Part shown: positions 18,200 to 26,514 of the stretch, one piece after another | Layout of the letters: the number at the start of each line of letters is the position of its first letter | Position numbering within the stretch: the stretch's first letter is position 1 | NCBI RefSeq assembly: GCF_000222685.1 | Contig: NZ_AFWJ01000057.1 | Coordinates: 1 to 64,000, forward strand | DNA length: 64,000 nt | Source: Vibrio nigripulchritudo ATCC 27043 | GTDB lineage: Bacteria; Pseudomonadota; Gammaproteobacteria; Enterobacterales; Vibrionaceae | Direction of reading: 5' to 3' | The notes under the pieces: generated by a model | The model's input: only the letters and a program-made list of their open reading frames with translations | The model's database searches: none | Told to the model about the DNA's origin: nothing | Made by a program: the position numbers and the translations under genes

Positions 18200-19864
18200 T
18201 TAGTATGCGTCGTTGTGAACGGTTTGTACTGCGCGACCTGATGGGTCAATGCAGTTTTGGAACGACTCATCCCACTCAATGGCTTTAGCAGAAGAACAGG
18301 CAACCGAAGGACCACCCGGTACACATTTCGCTGCAGACTCTAGCGGGAATAGCTCTTCAAAGATTTCACGGTAAACGTAACCTTCTTTGGTACTTGGGGT
18401 GTTGTAAGGGAAACGGTAAGCGGCAGTTTCCATTTGCTGATCGGTGACCTTAGCTTCCGCGACTTCTTTCAACGAATCAATCCAGCTGTAGCCTACGCCA
18501 TCAGAGAACTGTTCTTTCTGGCGCCATGCGATTGAATCTGGTAGGTAGTGTTCGAAACACTCACGCAGAATGTGTTTCTCCATCTTGCCGTTGCCACACA
18601 TCTTGTCTTCAGGGTTAAGGCGCATAGCCACGTCAATAAACTCTTTATCCAGGAACGGTACTCGACCTTCTACACCCCATGCTGCAAGAGATTTGTTGGC
18701 ACGAGCACAGTCAAACATGTTCAGAGCCAGCAGCTTACGAACGGTCTCTTCGTGGAATTCTTTCGCGTTAGGCGCTTTGTGGAAATACAAGTAGCCGCCA
18801 AAGATTTCATCCGCACCTTCTCCAGAAAGTACCATCTTGATGCCCATGGCTTTGATCTTACGACCCATCAGGAACATTGGAGTCGATGCGCGAATGGTTG
18901 TGACATCGTAGGTTTCAATGTGATAAATCACATCACGGATAGCGTCCAGGCCTTCCTGAACGGTGTAAGTCATCTCGTGGTGAACAGTCCCGATCTTGTC
19001 TGCTACTTCACGTGCAGCTTTTAAGTCTGGTGCACCCTCAAGACCTACTGCAAATGAGTGAAGTTGAGGCCACCAAGCTTCCGATTTTTCATCGTCTTCA
19101 ATTCGCATTGCTGCAAAGCGCTTAGCAACCGCAGAAGTAATTGAAGAGTCCAGACCACCAGACAGAAGTACACCGTAAGGAACATCCGTCATCAACTGAC
19201 GTTTAACCGCATCTTCCAGTGCCTGAGTCAGTTCTTCTTTGCTTGTGGAGTTACCTTGTACAGCGGCGTACTCGTTCCAGTCACGAACGTAGTAGCGCTG
19301 AGGTTCAGCATCACCGCTGCCGTAGTAACAACCCGGAGGGAATTCACTGATGGTTTTACAAACAGGAACCAGAGCTTTCATTTCTGAAGCTACATAGTAG
19401 TTGCCGTGTTCGTCGTAACCTTGGTAAAGAGGGATGATGCCGATGTGGTCGCGACCAACCAGGTAGGTGTCTTTCTCTTCATCATATAGTACGAATGCAA
19501 AGATACCGTTCAGTTCTTCAAGCAGGTCTGCGCCCATTTCCTGATAAAGCGCTAAGATAACTTCACAGTCAGAGTCTGTCTGGAAATCAAACTTATCGGA
19601 GTAGCGAGCACGGAGTTCTTTGTGGTTATAGATTTCACCATTAACCGCGAGTATGTGTTTTTTGTCCTGACTGTACAAAGGTTGGGCACCACTGTTCAGA
19701 CCAACAATAGCAAGACGTTCGTGTGCTAAGATCGCTCGATCTGATGAATAAATACCAGACCAATCAGGTCCGCGGTGACGCAGTTTCTTTGACATTTCCA
19801 GTGCGACTGGTCTTAACGCTGCTGCATCACTTTTTATGTCTAGGATGCCGAATACTGAACACAT
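18200..19864 (-). CDS. asnB: Asparagine synthase B (glutamine-hydrolysing)
   Basis: 554 residues, as in E. coli AsnB. Class II glutaminase with catalytic Cys2 (MCSVFGILD) in residues 1-190, then the synthetase domain with PP-loop 'LSGGLDSS' (near 233) that adenylates aspartate. Makes asparagine, glutamate, AMP and PPi from aspartate, glutamine and ATP. A GAGGAAT ribosome site fits the start. The 302-base gap to the GntR gene (19865-20166) is AT-rich and must hold the asnB promoter; nothing else was recognised. Confidence 0.97.
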   Translation of the reverse strand: MCSVFGILDIKSDAAALRPVALEMSKKLRHRGPDWSGIYSSDRAILAHERLAIVGLNSGAQPLYSQDKKHILAVNGEIYNHKELRARYSDKFDFQTDSDCEVILALYQEMGADLLEELNGIFAFVLYDEEKDTYLVGRDHIGIIPLYQGYDEHGNYYVASEMKALVPVCKTISEFPPGCYYGSGDAEPQRYYVRDWNEYAAVQGNSTSKEELTQALEDAVKRQLMTDVPYGVLLSGGLDSSITSAVAKRFAAMRIEDDEKSEAWWPQLHSFAVGLEGAPDLKAAREVADKIGTVHHEMTYTVQEGLDAIRDVIYHIETYDVTTIRASTPMFLMGRKIKAMGIKMVLSGEGADEIFGGYLYFHKAPNAKEFHEETVRKLLALNMFDCARANKSLAAWGVEGRVPFLDKEFIDVAMRLNPEDKMCGNGKMEKHILRECFEHYLPDSIAWRQKEQFSDGVGYSWIDSLKEVAEAKVTDQQMETAAYRFPYNTPSTKEGYVYREIFEELFPLESAAKCVPGGPSVACSSAKAIEWDESFQNCIDPSGRAVQTVHNDAY

Positions 19865-20166
19865 ACCAATTCCTCAAGTAAATCCGTTTTAATCTTTTCC
19901 ATTTAATCTGCCACTATCATTACAAATTGCAACTCTTAGGAATAAAATAATTTACTCTTACGTGGTCTTATTAAATATTTTCTATTTTTATGCCTATAAA
20001 AGTGAATGAAGTTTTATATTCGATGGTTTTTTGGACAGATTTTGAAAAGTAAGGAGATAACTCTTTGTAAGTTTAAGAACCGAGGGGTTGGTATTTTTGG
20101 ATCTTGAAAAAGCGTGATAGGGTAATTTTAAGGAAGTGAGCGCAAACAAGAGAGTTACTGCCGTCA

Positions 20167-21027
20167 ATGAGTTATGTAAACAAACAGGACAAATCTGCTT
20201 CCGTTGGCAGCCGTGGTCGGGGAAGACCAAAGAATGACGCAAACAACAGTCAGGCAATTACAGTGTTAAATCAGATTGCTGCGGGATTACTCCCAAACCG
20301 CAAATCTTCCGTACCCTTGTGGCTTGCTGTTAAAAATGCTCTTGCAGACAGCATTCACCGTCAGGAACTTCCTGTAAATACTCGCCTTCCATCAGAACAG
20401 ACAATGTGTGAAATACTCGGAGTATCTCGCTCCGTTATACGTTCTGCTTTGGGTAGCCTGTCTTCAGAGGGGCTATTGAATAAAGTTGCCCGGACGGGGA
20501 TTTTTGTCGCTCCGCCTAAAATGGAAACGGATTTTCTTACTTCGAACATGTCTGTGCATTCCGATTTGGAAGCCAGAGGCTATAAGGTCACGTCACAAAC
20601 TTTTGAGTTCAGAAAAGTGAATGCTGATGAAGCCGAATCAAAAGTGTTTAATCTTCCCAAAGATGGCAAAGTCGTAAGAATCGAGCGCATATACAGTTTC
20701 GAAGATACACCGATTACCCATACCATCATTTCTCTGCCGTCTCACAAAGTGCCGGGCTTTGAAAATATCGATATTGAAGACCAGTCCATTTTCCAATTGC
20801 TTAAAGAAAGATATGGGTTGGTATCACGTCGGGCAGAGCGCTGGCTTAACGCTGTCATACCAAGCGAAGACATCTGCAAAAAACTAAGGGTTGAGAATGG
20901 ACAACCTGTCATTGCCATCGAATCGATAGCTTATGATTCCAGTGACATGCCTTTAGAGTTTTACCGCGCCTACTACAATTCTGCTATCGCCAGAATTCAC
21001 GTTGCGACCAGCAATGTACACCTTTGA
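20167..21027 (+). CDS. GntR-family (HutC/UTRA) transcription regulator
   Basis: 286 residues. An N-terminal extension with 'GSRGRGRPK' (about 14-22), resembling an AT-hook, precedes a GntR winged helix (about 48-116, 'TRLPSEQTMCEILGVSRSVIRSALGSL') quoted here in part, and a C-terminal UTRA effector domain (about 128-280) that usually binds a small sugar-like or amino-acid ligand. It lies 368 bases upstream of, and on the same strand as, the sugar-catabolic operon, so it is the obvious candidate regulator of it. No convincing ribosome site precedes the ATG. Ligand unknown. Confidence 0.85.
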   Translation: MSYVNKQDKSASVGSRGRGRPKNDANNSQAITVLNQIAAGLLPNRKSSVPLWLAVKNALADSIHRQELPVNTRLPSEQTMCEILGVSRSVIRSALGSLSSEGLLNKVARTGIFVAPPKMETDFLTSNMSVHSDLEARGYKVTSQTFEFRKVNADEAESKVFNLPKDGKVVRIERIYSFEDTPITHTIISLPSHKVPGFENIDIEDQSIFQLLKERYGLVSRRAERWLNAVIPSEDICKKLRVENGQPVIAIESIAYDSSDMPLEFYRAYYNSAIARIHVATSNVHL

Positions 21028-21287
21028 TCTACCTCTGCTTAATGATGGGTAGATCTGAGCCAATTCAATAGACCTGCTCTTTTGTTTTTCAACATCTTGT
21101 ATAGCTTTTAAATTCAATTTCTTATCTATCTTATTGATTTTTATTTCATAACTTAACCTTTTTAATAAGTAGCGTGCTCTAACGCAACTCCATTCATGTG
21201 ATATCCATTTCATCATTTCTGTATTTATCCAAACGATCAAGATCACAAAAATATCTTATTTCTGATCATACTCAGATTTTTTCTATT

Positions 21288-21303
21288 TCTGGTACTTACC
21301 AGA
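21288..21303. promoter_or_regulatory. Candidate operator 1 (perfect palindrome)
   Basis: TCTGGTA-CT-TACCAGA, perfect 7-base arms, ending exactly where the -35 box of the operon promoter begins. Probably a binding site for the neighbouring GntR regulator (inference). Confidence 0.55.
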
Positions 21304-21333
21304 TTGACAAGTTTTTAATCTGTCACTTATAGT
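21304..21333 (+). promoter_or_regulatory. Sigma-70 promoter of the sugar-catabolic operon
   Basis: TTGACA (21304-21309, perfect) and TATAGT (21328-21333) with an 18-base spacer, 60 bases before the first structural gene. Palindromes flank it on both sides. A weak CRP-like site (TGTGA-N6-TTTCA) at 21197-21212 is far upstream. The rest of the 21028-21394 gap is AT-rich and shows no gene. Confidence 0.7.
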
Positions 21334-21349
21334 GGTTAAAAATTAACCA
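21333..21349. promoter_or_regulatory. Candidate operator 2 (perfect palindrome at the start site)
   Basis: TGGTTAA-AAA-TTAACCA, perfect 7-base arms, directly after the -10 box, so a bound repressor would block initiation. It is followed by another palindrome, AAAAGATCTTTT (21351-21362), and a further GGTTAAC half-site. Confidence 0.6.
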
Positions 21350-21394
21350 TAAAAGATCTTTTGGTTAACTCAATATTTACATTTGAGGTCACGG

Positions 21395-22183
21395 ATGGAC
21401 TACCAAAGAGCATTTGATTTTTCAGGAAAGGTCGTTGCCATTGTCGGAGCGGGGAGTGGCATTGGTCTTGAAGCCGCAAAAGCTTTTGCTTCATGCGGCG
21501 CAGATTTAGCACTGCTCGATTTAAATGCCGAGGCTCTGAAACGTGCGCGATCTGCTTTGACCTCTATGGGCTACATCTCATCAGAACGGAGCGTTTTTAT
21601 TCAGGCACTGGATGTTACTGATGAACAAGCGGTGGTGTCTGCTGCTGAGGCAGTGGCAGATGAGTTTGGTCAGGTTGACGTTTTAGTGAATTCCGCTGGT
21701 ATTGCTGAGCTTCATGAAGCTGACGAGATTGCAGAGCGCAATTGGAAGCGGGTAATGGACGTCAACATGAACGGGACATTCTGGGCTTGCCGCGCTTTTG
21801 CCACACACATGTTAAAGCGCCAAAGCAGTGCGATTGTCAATATGGGCTCTATGTCCGGCAATATCATCAATACCCCTCAGTTTGCGTCCAGCTATATGGC
21901 TTCCAAAGGAGGGGTTCACCAGTTAACCAAAGCCCTTGCCGTGGAATGGGCTCAGAAGGGGATCCGCGTAAACGCGCTGGCACCTGGATACATCGCAACG
22001 GAAATGACCCTTGAGATGCGTTCGCGCCCAGAGCTTTTCAATAAATGGATAGAAATGACGCCCATGGGACGGTGTGGGACACCGTCTGAGGTGGCGGCTC
22101 TGATTTTATTTCTCGCGTCCGATGTATCGAGTTACATGACGGGAGCCATCGTTGCTATCGATGGTGGGTACACATGTTTATAA
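21395..22183 (+). CDS. SDR-family dehydrogenase, first gene of sugar operon
   Basis: 262 residues from the ATG at 21395, chosen because GAGG lies six bases upstream; a TTG further up is the only alternative. GAGSGIG cofactor loop (18-24), 'VNSAGI', a catalytic Ser in 'NMGSMSG' and YMASK near residue 170. The C-terminal 'TGAIVAIDGGYTC' is the usual classical-SDR end. Likely an NAD(P)-dependent polyol or sugar oxidoreductase that supplies a ketose to the kinase and aldolase downstream; the substrate is unknown. Seven bases separate it from the aldolase gene. Confidence 0.85.
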   Translation: MDYQRAFDFSGKVVAIVGAGSGIGLEAAKAFASCGADLALLDLNAEALKRARSALTSMGYISSERSVFIQALDVTDEQAVVSAAEAVADEFGQVDVLVNSAGIAELHEADEIAERNWKRVMDVNMNGTFWACRAFATHMLKRQSSAIVNMGSMSGNIINTPQFASSYMASKGGVHQLTKALAVEWAQKGIRVNALAPGYIATEMTLEMRSRPELFNKWIEMTPMGRCGTPSEVAALILFLASDVSSYMTGAIVAIDGGYTCL

Positions 22184-22190
22184 GTAGAAA

Positions 22191-22847
22191 ATGACCAATA
22201 TGATTGCGAAAAATGAGCGGGCATTGCGCCAGTCGATTATCGATGCGTGTATTTCCATGAATTCAAATGGGCTGAATCAAGGGACATCAGGCAATATCTC
22301 AGTCCGGTATCAGGATGGAATTCTTATCACTCCAACGTCGTTGCCCTACGACGAAATGAGCGCCGAGGACATCGTATGGATGGGGTTTGATGGCGTGATA
22401 GAAGGGGATCGTGTCCCCTCCACAGAGTGGCGTTTTCACATCGATATTATGAGACAAAAGAAGGATGTGAACGCGATAGTCCACGCTCACCCGACAGCTT
22501 GTACAACACTGTCGATTATGAATCGCGATATTCCACCCATTCATTACATGGTAGCGGTAGCAGGTGGATACGATATCCGCTGCGCAGAGTACGCAACATT
22601 CGGTGTAAAAGCGCTTTCAAACAATGCACTTAAAGCTCTGGAAGGGCGTAAAGCCTGCCTGTTGGCTCACCACGGAATGATTGCTACTGCACAATCTCTG
22701 GATAAAGCGATGTGGCTGGCGATTGAAGTGGAAGCGCTGGCGAAACAGTACTTAGGTTGCTTACCTATGGGTGAGCCGCCGCTACTTTCAAAGGAAGAAA
22801 TTCAAAACGTCATCAATCGAATGACCAATTATGGGCATGGCGATTGA
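22191..22847 (+). CDS. Class II aldolase/adducin family, FucA-like
   Basis: 218 residues, the length of L-fuculose-1-phosphate aldolase. All zinc and catalytic positions of E. coli FucA (E73, H92, H94, H155) recur at a constant offset of six: Glu79 in 'STEWRF', His98 and His100 in 'VHAHP', His161 in 'AHHG'. The N-terminal 'GTSGNISVR' phosphate-binding loop is intact. This predicts retro-aldol cleavage of a ketose-1-phosphate to dihydroxyacetone phosphate and an aldehyde. With a PfkB kinase in the operon, the substrate is likely made by phosphorylating a ketose, but its identity is unknown. Confidence 0.88.
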   Translation: MTNMIAKNERALRQSIIDACISMNSNGLNQGTSGNISVRYQDGILITPTSLPYDEMSAEDIVWMGFDGVIEGDRVPSTEWRFHIDIMRQKKDVNAIVHAHPTACTTLSIMNRDIPPIHYMVAVAGGYDIRCAEYATFGVKALSNNALKALEGRKACLLAHHGMIATAQSLDKAMWLAIEVEALAKQYLGCLPMGEPPLLSKEEIQNVINRMTNYGHGD

Positions 22848-22861
22848 GGATGGTTTAACGG

Positions 22862-22885
22862 GCTGAAACCAAAACGGTTTTCAGC
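22862..22885 (+). other. Intercistronic hairpin before the binding-protein gene
   Basis: GCTGAAACC (22862-22870) can pair with GGTTTTCAGC (22876-22885) with one bulged base. There is no T run after it, so it is more likely an mRNA-processing or stability element than a terminator. Confidence 0.45.
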
Positions 22886-22914
22886 ATACATGAGCATTGA
22901 TTAGGATGATTAAA

Positions 22915-23913
22915 ATGCTAACAGATAAAATCAGCACTATGATAAGCGCCACTATCCTAGTTGCAGCAATGTCTGCCAGTACACTGGGTGTGGCCAAGGA
23001 AGCGCTTCCCCTTAAGGGGAAAACGGTAGGTGTCACAGTAATTGGGACTGACCACGATTGGGATCTGAAAGCCTATCAGGGGCAGGTCGATGAATTAGAA
23101 GCTCTTGGAGCGGAAGTTATTGCTCTGGATGCTGGTCGAAATGATCAGACTCAGGTCAGTCAGATTCAAACCTTAATTGCACAGCGACCAGACGCGATTA
23201 TAGAACAGCTAGGGAATATTGATGTTCTTGATCCCTGGCTGAAACGAGTACGCAAAGCCGGTATCCCTTTGTTCACGGTGGATACTGTTAGTGCGCACTC
23301 AATCAACAACACTTCATCTAACAACTACAATATCGGTGCAGATCTGGCTTTGCAGATGGTTACCGATATGAAAGCCAAAGGCAAAGTGATCATCTTTAAT
23401 GGGTTTGCTTCGGTTCCGGTCTGTAAAATCCGTATCGATCAGATCAAATATGTTTTCCAGTCCTTCCCCGATATCGAGATCATTTCTCCTGAGCTCCGCG
23501 ATGTTATCCCTAACACGGTTCAGCAAGCCTATTCTGATATGACAGACATGCTGACCAAATATGGTCCTGACTCTGGGCTTAAATCTGTCGTGGCATGTTG
23601 GGATGTGCCAATGATAGGAGCGACTCAGGCGATTGAAGCGGCAAAACGTAAAGGCATTCGTACCTATGGTGTAGATGGTAGCCCTGAGTTTATTGAGATG
23701 GTTGCAAACCCAGATTCTGCAGCGGGAGCAGTGGTAGCTCAGCAACCTTATGAAATTGGTCGCCAGGCTGCTCGTACAGTGGCTGCCTATTTGAATGGCA
23801 AAGAAGTGCCATCCTTCACTATGGTGCCAGCAGTATTAATCAACAAACTTAATGCTGACGTCACGGCAGAAAAATTCTTGAAGGCGAAAAAGGAACAGGA
23901 ATCTGCGCAGTAA
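22915..23913 (+). CDS. CUT2-type sugar-binding periplasmic protein
   Basis: 332 residues from the ATG at 22915, preceded by AGGA eight bases upstream; 22906 is an alternative ATG. Residues 1-27 form a signal peptide. The mature protein is a type I periplasmic fold like RbsB: 'GVTVIGTDHDWDLKAYQG' near 40, a middle 'PLFTVDT' hinge strand and 'YGVDGSPEFIEMV' in the second lobe. It is the recognition subunit of the ABC importer encoded downstream. A perfect 17-pair hairpin follows its stop, as expected where binding proteins are made in excess. Confidence 0.88.
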   Translation: MLTDKISTMISATILVAAMSASTLGVAKEALPLKGKTVGVTVIGTDHDWDLKAYQGQVDELEALGAEVIALDAGRNDQTQVSQIQTLIAQRPDAIIEQLGNIDVLDPWLKRVRKAGIPLFTVDTVSAHSINNTSSNNYNIGADLALQMVTDMKAKGKVIIFNGFASVPVCKIRIDQIKYVFQSFPDIEIISPELRDVIPNTVQQAYSDMTDMLTKYGPDSGLKSVVACWDVPMIGATQAIEAAKRKGIRTYGVDGSPEFIEMVANPDSAAGAVVAQQPYEIGRQAARTVAAYLNGKEVPSFTMVPAVLINKLNADVTAEKFLKAKKEQESAQ

Positions 23914-23924
23914 GCCAGACTGTT

Positions 23925-23966
23925 CAGAAACATACTGGCTGCTCCTGAGGCAGCAGTATGTTTCTG
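23925..23966 (+). other. Strong intra-operon hairpin after the binding-protein gene
   Basis: CAGAAACATACTG (23925-23937) pairs with CAGTATGTTTCTG (23954-23966), and inside it CTGC (23939-23942) with GCAG (23950-23953): 17 pairs with one bulged G and a 7-base loop. No T tract follows. It should act as an mRNA 3'-end stabiliser giving more binding protein than ATPase and permease. Confidence 0.8.
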
Positions 23967-23988
23967 ATTGGTGATTCGGGAGAACAAT

Positions 23989-25503
23989 ATGAGCTCTATC
24001 GCAATAGAAATGAATGGGGTTTCTAAGACATTCGGTCCAGTCAAGGCGCTCAGTGATGTGTCTATGAAAATAGCCAAAAGCACAATTCATGGCTTAGTGG
24101 GGCAAAATGGAGCAGGGAAGTCCACTGTAATAAAGATTCTGGCAGGTATGTACAAACGAGATGAAGGAGACATCATCGTTGAAGGTCAAAGGTTAGCAGC
24201 CATAACTCCAAAGCTGATCGAAGAAGTGGGTGTTCACTTTATTCATCAGGATCGTTTGCTGGTTAACACCGCGACAGTCGCTGAAGCCATCTTTCTTCGA
24301 AATGAACCCAGATTTGGTCCTTTTATCAATCATAGAAAGATGAATGCTGATGCTGGCTTATTGCTTAAACAATATTTCGATCTGAATCTTGAACCATCCA
24401 CTTTAATTTCAGACCTCTCTACAGCGCAACAAAAAATTGTTCAAATCACGCGTTCGCTGGCTCAGAAAGCCAAGATTCTGGTATTGGACGAGCCTACTGC
24501 GGCGTTGGTCACCAAAGAAGTCGACAGCCTGTTCAAGGTGCTTCGTCGCCTGAAAAATGACGGGATTACCATTATTTTTATTTCTCACTATATGTCTGAA
24601 ATCATGGAGATTTGCGACTCAGTTACCATTTTACGTAATGGGGAGAATGTTGGGGAAGTAACACCTAAAGAGGTAGGGATTGAAAAAATAGTCGAAATGA
24701 TGACCAATCGCGATACCTCCGAAATGTATCCTCCCCGGGATGTAACTTTGGGGCAATCAGTATTGGAAGTCGAAAACCTGTCTCTCAAAGATCACTATCA
24801 TGACATCTCTTTTAACGTGCACGCTGGGGAGGTAGTCGCGATTGCTGGTCTCCTTGGTTCTGGTGATAAAGAACTGCTTCAGACACTTTTTGGTTTGCAG
24901 TCTCCCGACAGTGGGGAAATTCGTTTAGACGGTCAAAAACAACATTTTTCCAGCCCAGTTAACGCCGTGGAGAAAGGCATAGCGATGCTTCCAGAAGATC
25001 GGCGTGCCCATGGGGTTGCCGTCAGTTTGCCTCTTAGTGAAAACATCTCTCTGGCATCGGTCAGCAATTTCAGTACAAACGGGTTAGTCAATCGAGCCGC
25101 TGAACTGAATGCTGTTAACCAGTCGATTTCTGAACTGGATATTAAAACTCCCAGCAGCCAGACCCCGGTGAGGGATTTATCAGGAGGCAACCAACAGAAA
25201 GTTGTGGTGGCTAAATGGCTTTCAAGAGACAGCCGGGTTTATCTGCTCGATGAGCCTACTGTAGCGGTTGATGTTGGCTCAAAAGTCGAAATATACAATT
25301 TGATTAACCGACTGGCAGGAGAGGGGAAATCAATCTTGTTTGTTTCCTCTGATTTTGAAGAAGTCACCCAGATGTGCGATCGAATTTTGGTTATCTACAA
25401 AGGAGAGATGATCGCCGAATATCGCAAGGGAGAAATCAACGCCGAAGAATTGCTTGCAGCGGCATCAGGGCAGCTCACCAACAGTGAAAGGAGTCATGCA
25501 TGA
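23989..25503 (+). CDS. CUT2-type sugar ABC transporter, double ATPase
   Basis: 504 residues with two nucleotide-binding domains, as in RbsA. Domain 1: Walker A GQNGAGKST (about 37-45) and Walker B 'ILVLDEPTAAL'. Its signature is degenerate ('LSTAQQKIVQI'). Domain 2 has the CUT2-typical broken Walker A 'GLLGSGDKELL', an intact signature 'LSGGNQQKVVVAKWL' and 'YLLDEPTVAVDVG'. The start at 23989 follows GGGAGAAC; an earlier in-frame ATG was rejected. It overlaps the first permease gene by four bases. Confidence 0.9.
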   Translation: MSSIAIEMNGVSKTFGPVKALSDVSMKIAKSTIHGLVGQNGAGKSTVIKILAGMYKRDEGDIIVEGQRLAAITPKLIEEVGVHFIHQDRLLVNTATVAEAIFLRNEPRFGPFINHRKMNADAGLLLKQYFDLNLEPSTLISDLSTAQQKIVQITRSLAQKAKILVLDEPTAALVTKEVDSLFKVLRRLKNDGITIIFISHYMSEIMEICDSVTILRNGENVGEVTPKEVGIEKIVEMMTNRDTSEMYPPRDVTLGQSVLEVENLSLKDHYHDISFNVHAGEVVAIAGLLGSGDKELLQTLFGLQSPDSGEIRLDGQKQHFSSPVNAVEKGIAMLPEDRRAHGVAVSLPLSENISLASVSNFSTNGLVNRAAELNAVNQSISELDIKTPSSQTPVRDLSGGNQQKVVVAKWLSRDSRVYLLDEPTVAVDVGSKVEIYNLINRLAGEGKSILFVSSDFEEVTQMCDRILVIYKGEMIAEYRKGEINAEELLAAASGQLTNSERSHA

Positions 25504-26504
25504 GCAGCAGTACCACCGTTTCTCAAATTAAGGCTCAGACCACACCACAAAAAGTATTCTCAGTCCAGAAGCTGGCAATACGCCTGGGTGCCTTCGTCGC
25601 ATTGCTAGGGATTATGATCTACTTCGCTCTTTCTGCTCGGGGGTTCACGTCTGCATATAACCTACAAAACATTGTTGAGCAGTCTGCCATTCTCGGCTTT
25701 CTTGCCTTTGCCATGACGGTCGTATTTGTCGCGACGGGTACCGACGTACAAAAAGGGGGGATCGACCTTTCTGTTGCTGCTAATGCGGGTCTTTGCTCTG
25801 CCGTTTACGCCGTTATGCTGAAAAATGGTTATACCGATATTCAGGCGATCCCTCTGACTATAACGACGGGTTTACTTGTCGGGCTGCTTAATGGTTTTGC
25901 GGTGGTTACTCTAAAAATTTTGCCTTTGCTCAGTACGTTGGCAGTCATGAATATAGCCGCTGGTCTGGAGCTGGTGGTTACTCAAAATAGCGTCGTTGGC
26001 GCAGAGTCTCCACTGCTGGATCTTCTCACTTTTGGCAGCTTTCTTGGTATCAGCAGTTTGTCATGGTGCCTTATTGCCGGGGCTGTGCTGGTTTCAGCTG
26101 TCATGCACTTTAGTCCTTTGGGGCTTCGAATGTATGCCGTTGGAGGCAACATTGAAGCTGCAAAAGCCGCGGGTATTAACACTGGGCGGTACATCTATGG
26201 CAGCTATCTGTTCTCTGGCTTTGCTGCGGGCGTGACTTCCATTCTGATTGTAGCTCGCCTTAGCGCGTCAACTCCGGGGACCAGCCTTCTGCTTCTTCCC
26301 GTATTGGCAGCAGCACTGTTAGGCGCGGTATTTTCAAGGCGATTTGTACCTACCATTGGTGGAACGTTGATTGCCGTTCTGTTTATTGGGTCACTTTCAA
26401 ATGGGTTCCAGTTGTTGGGTATTTCCTCCTACTGGGTAAGCGGTGTGCAGGGCGCGTTGATTCTAATCGTGGTTGCCTTTACATCATTCGCCAAAAAGTC
26501 TTGA
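25500..26504 (+). CDS. CUT2-type sugar ABC transporter permease 1
   Basis: 334 residues with about ten membrane helices of the RbsC/BPD_transp_2 family. The 'GGIDLSVAANAGL' segment (about 88-100) and 'AVGGNIEAAKAAGIN' (about 215-229) are family hallmarks; the latter is the coupling-helix region that docks on the ATPase. ATGA overlap with the ATPase gene. Importers of this class that carry two different permeases include Lsr and the galactofuranose system; here the pair should form a heterodimer. Confidence 0.88.
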   Translation: MSSSTTVSQIKAQTTPQKVFSVQKLAIRLGAFVALLGIMIYFALSARGFTSAYNLQNIVEQSAILGFLAFAMTVVFVATGTDVQKGGIDLSVAANAGLCSAVYAVMLKNGYTDIQAIPLTITTGLLVGLLNGFAVVTLKILPLLSTLAVMNIAAGLELVVTQNSVVGAESPLLDLLTFGSFLGISSLSWCLIAGAVLVSAVMHFSPLGLRMYAVGGNIEAAKAAGINTGRYIYGSYLFSGFAAGVTSILIVARLSASTPGTSLLLLPVLAAALLGAVFSRRFVPTIGGTLIAVLFIGSLSNGFQLLGISSYWVSGVQGALILIVVAFTSFAKKS

Positions 26505-26514
26505 GGAGATGAAA

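Noticed and set aside
19994-20257. 87-codon minus-strand frame upstream of the GntR gene
   Set aside because: Overlaps the GntR start antisense; no recognisable domain and poor composition.
21197-21212. CRP site upstream of the sugar operon
   Set aside because: Only one half-site is good and it lies about 130 bases from the predicted start; kept only as a remark.
20953-21246. 97-codon minus-strand frame overlapping the GntR gene end
   Set aside because: Half of it is antisense to the UTRA domain, the rest is AT-rich regulatory DNA; no ribosome site.
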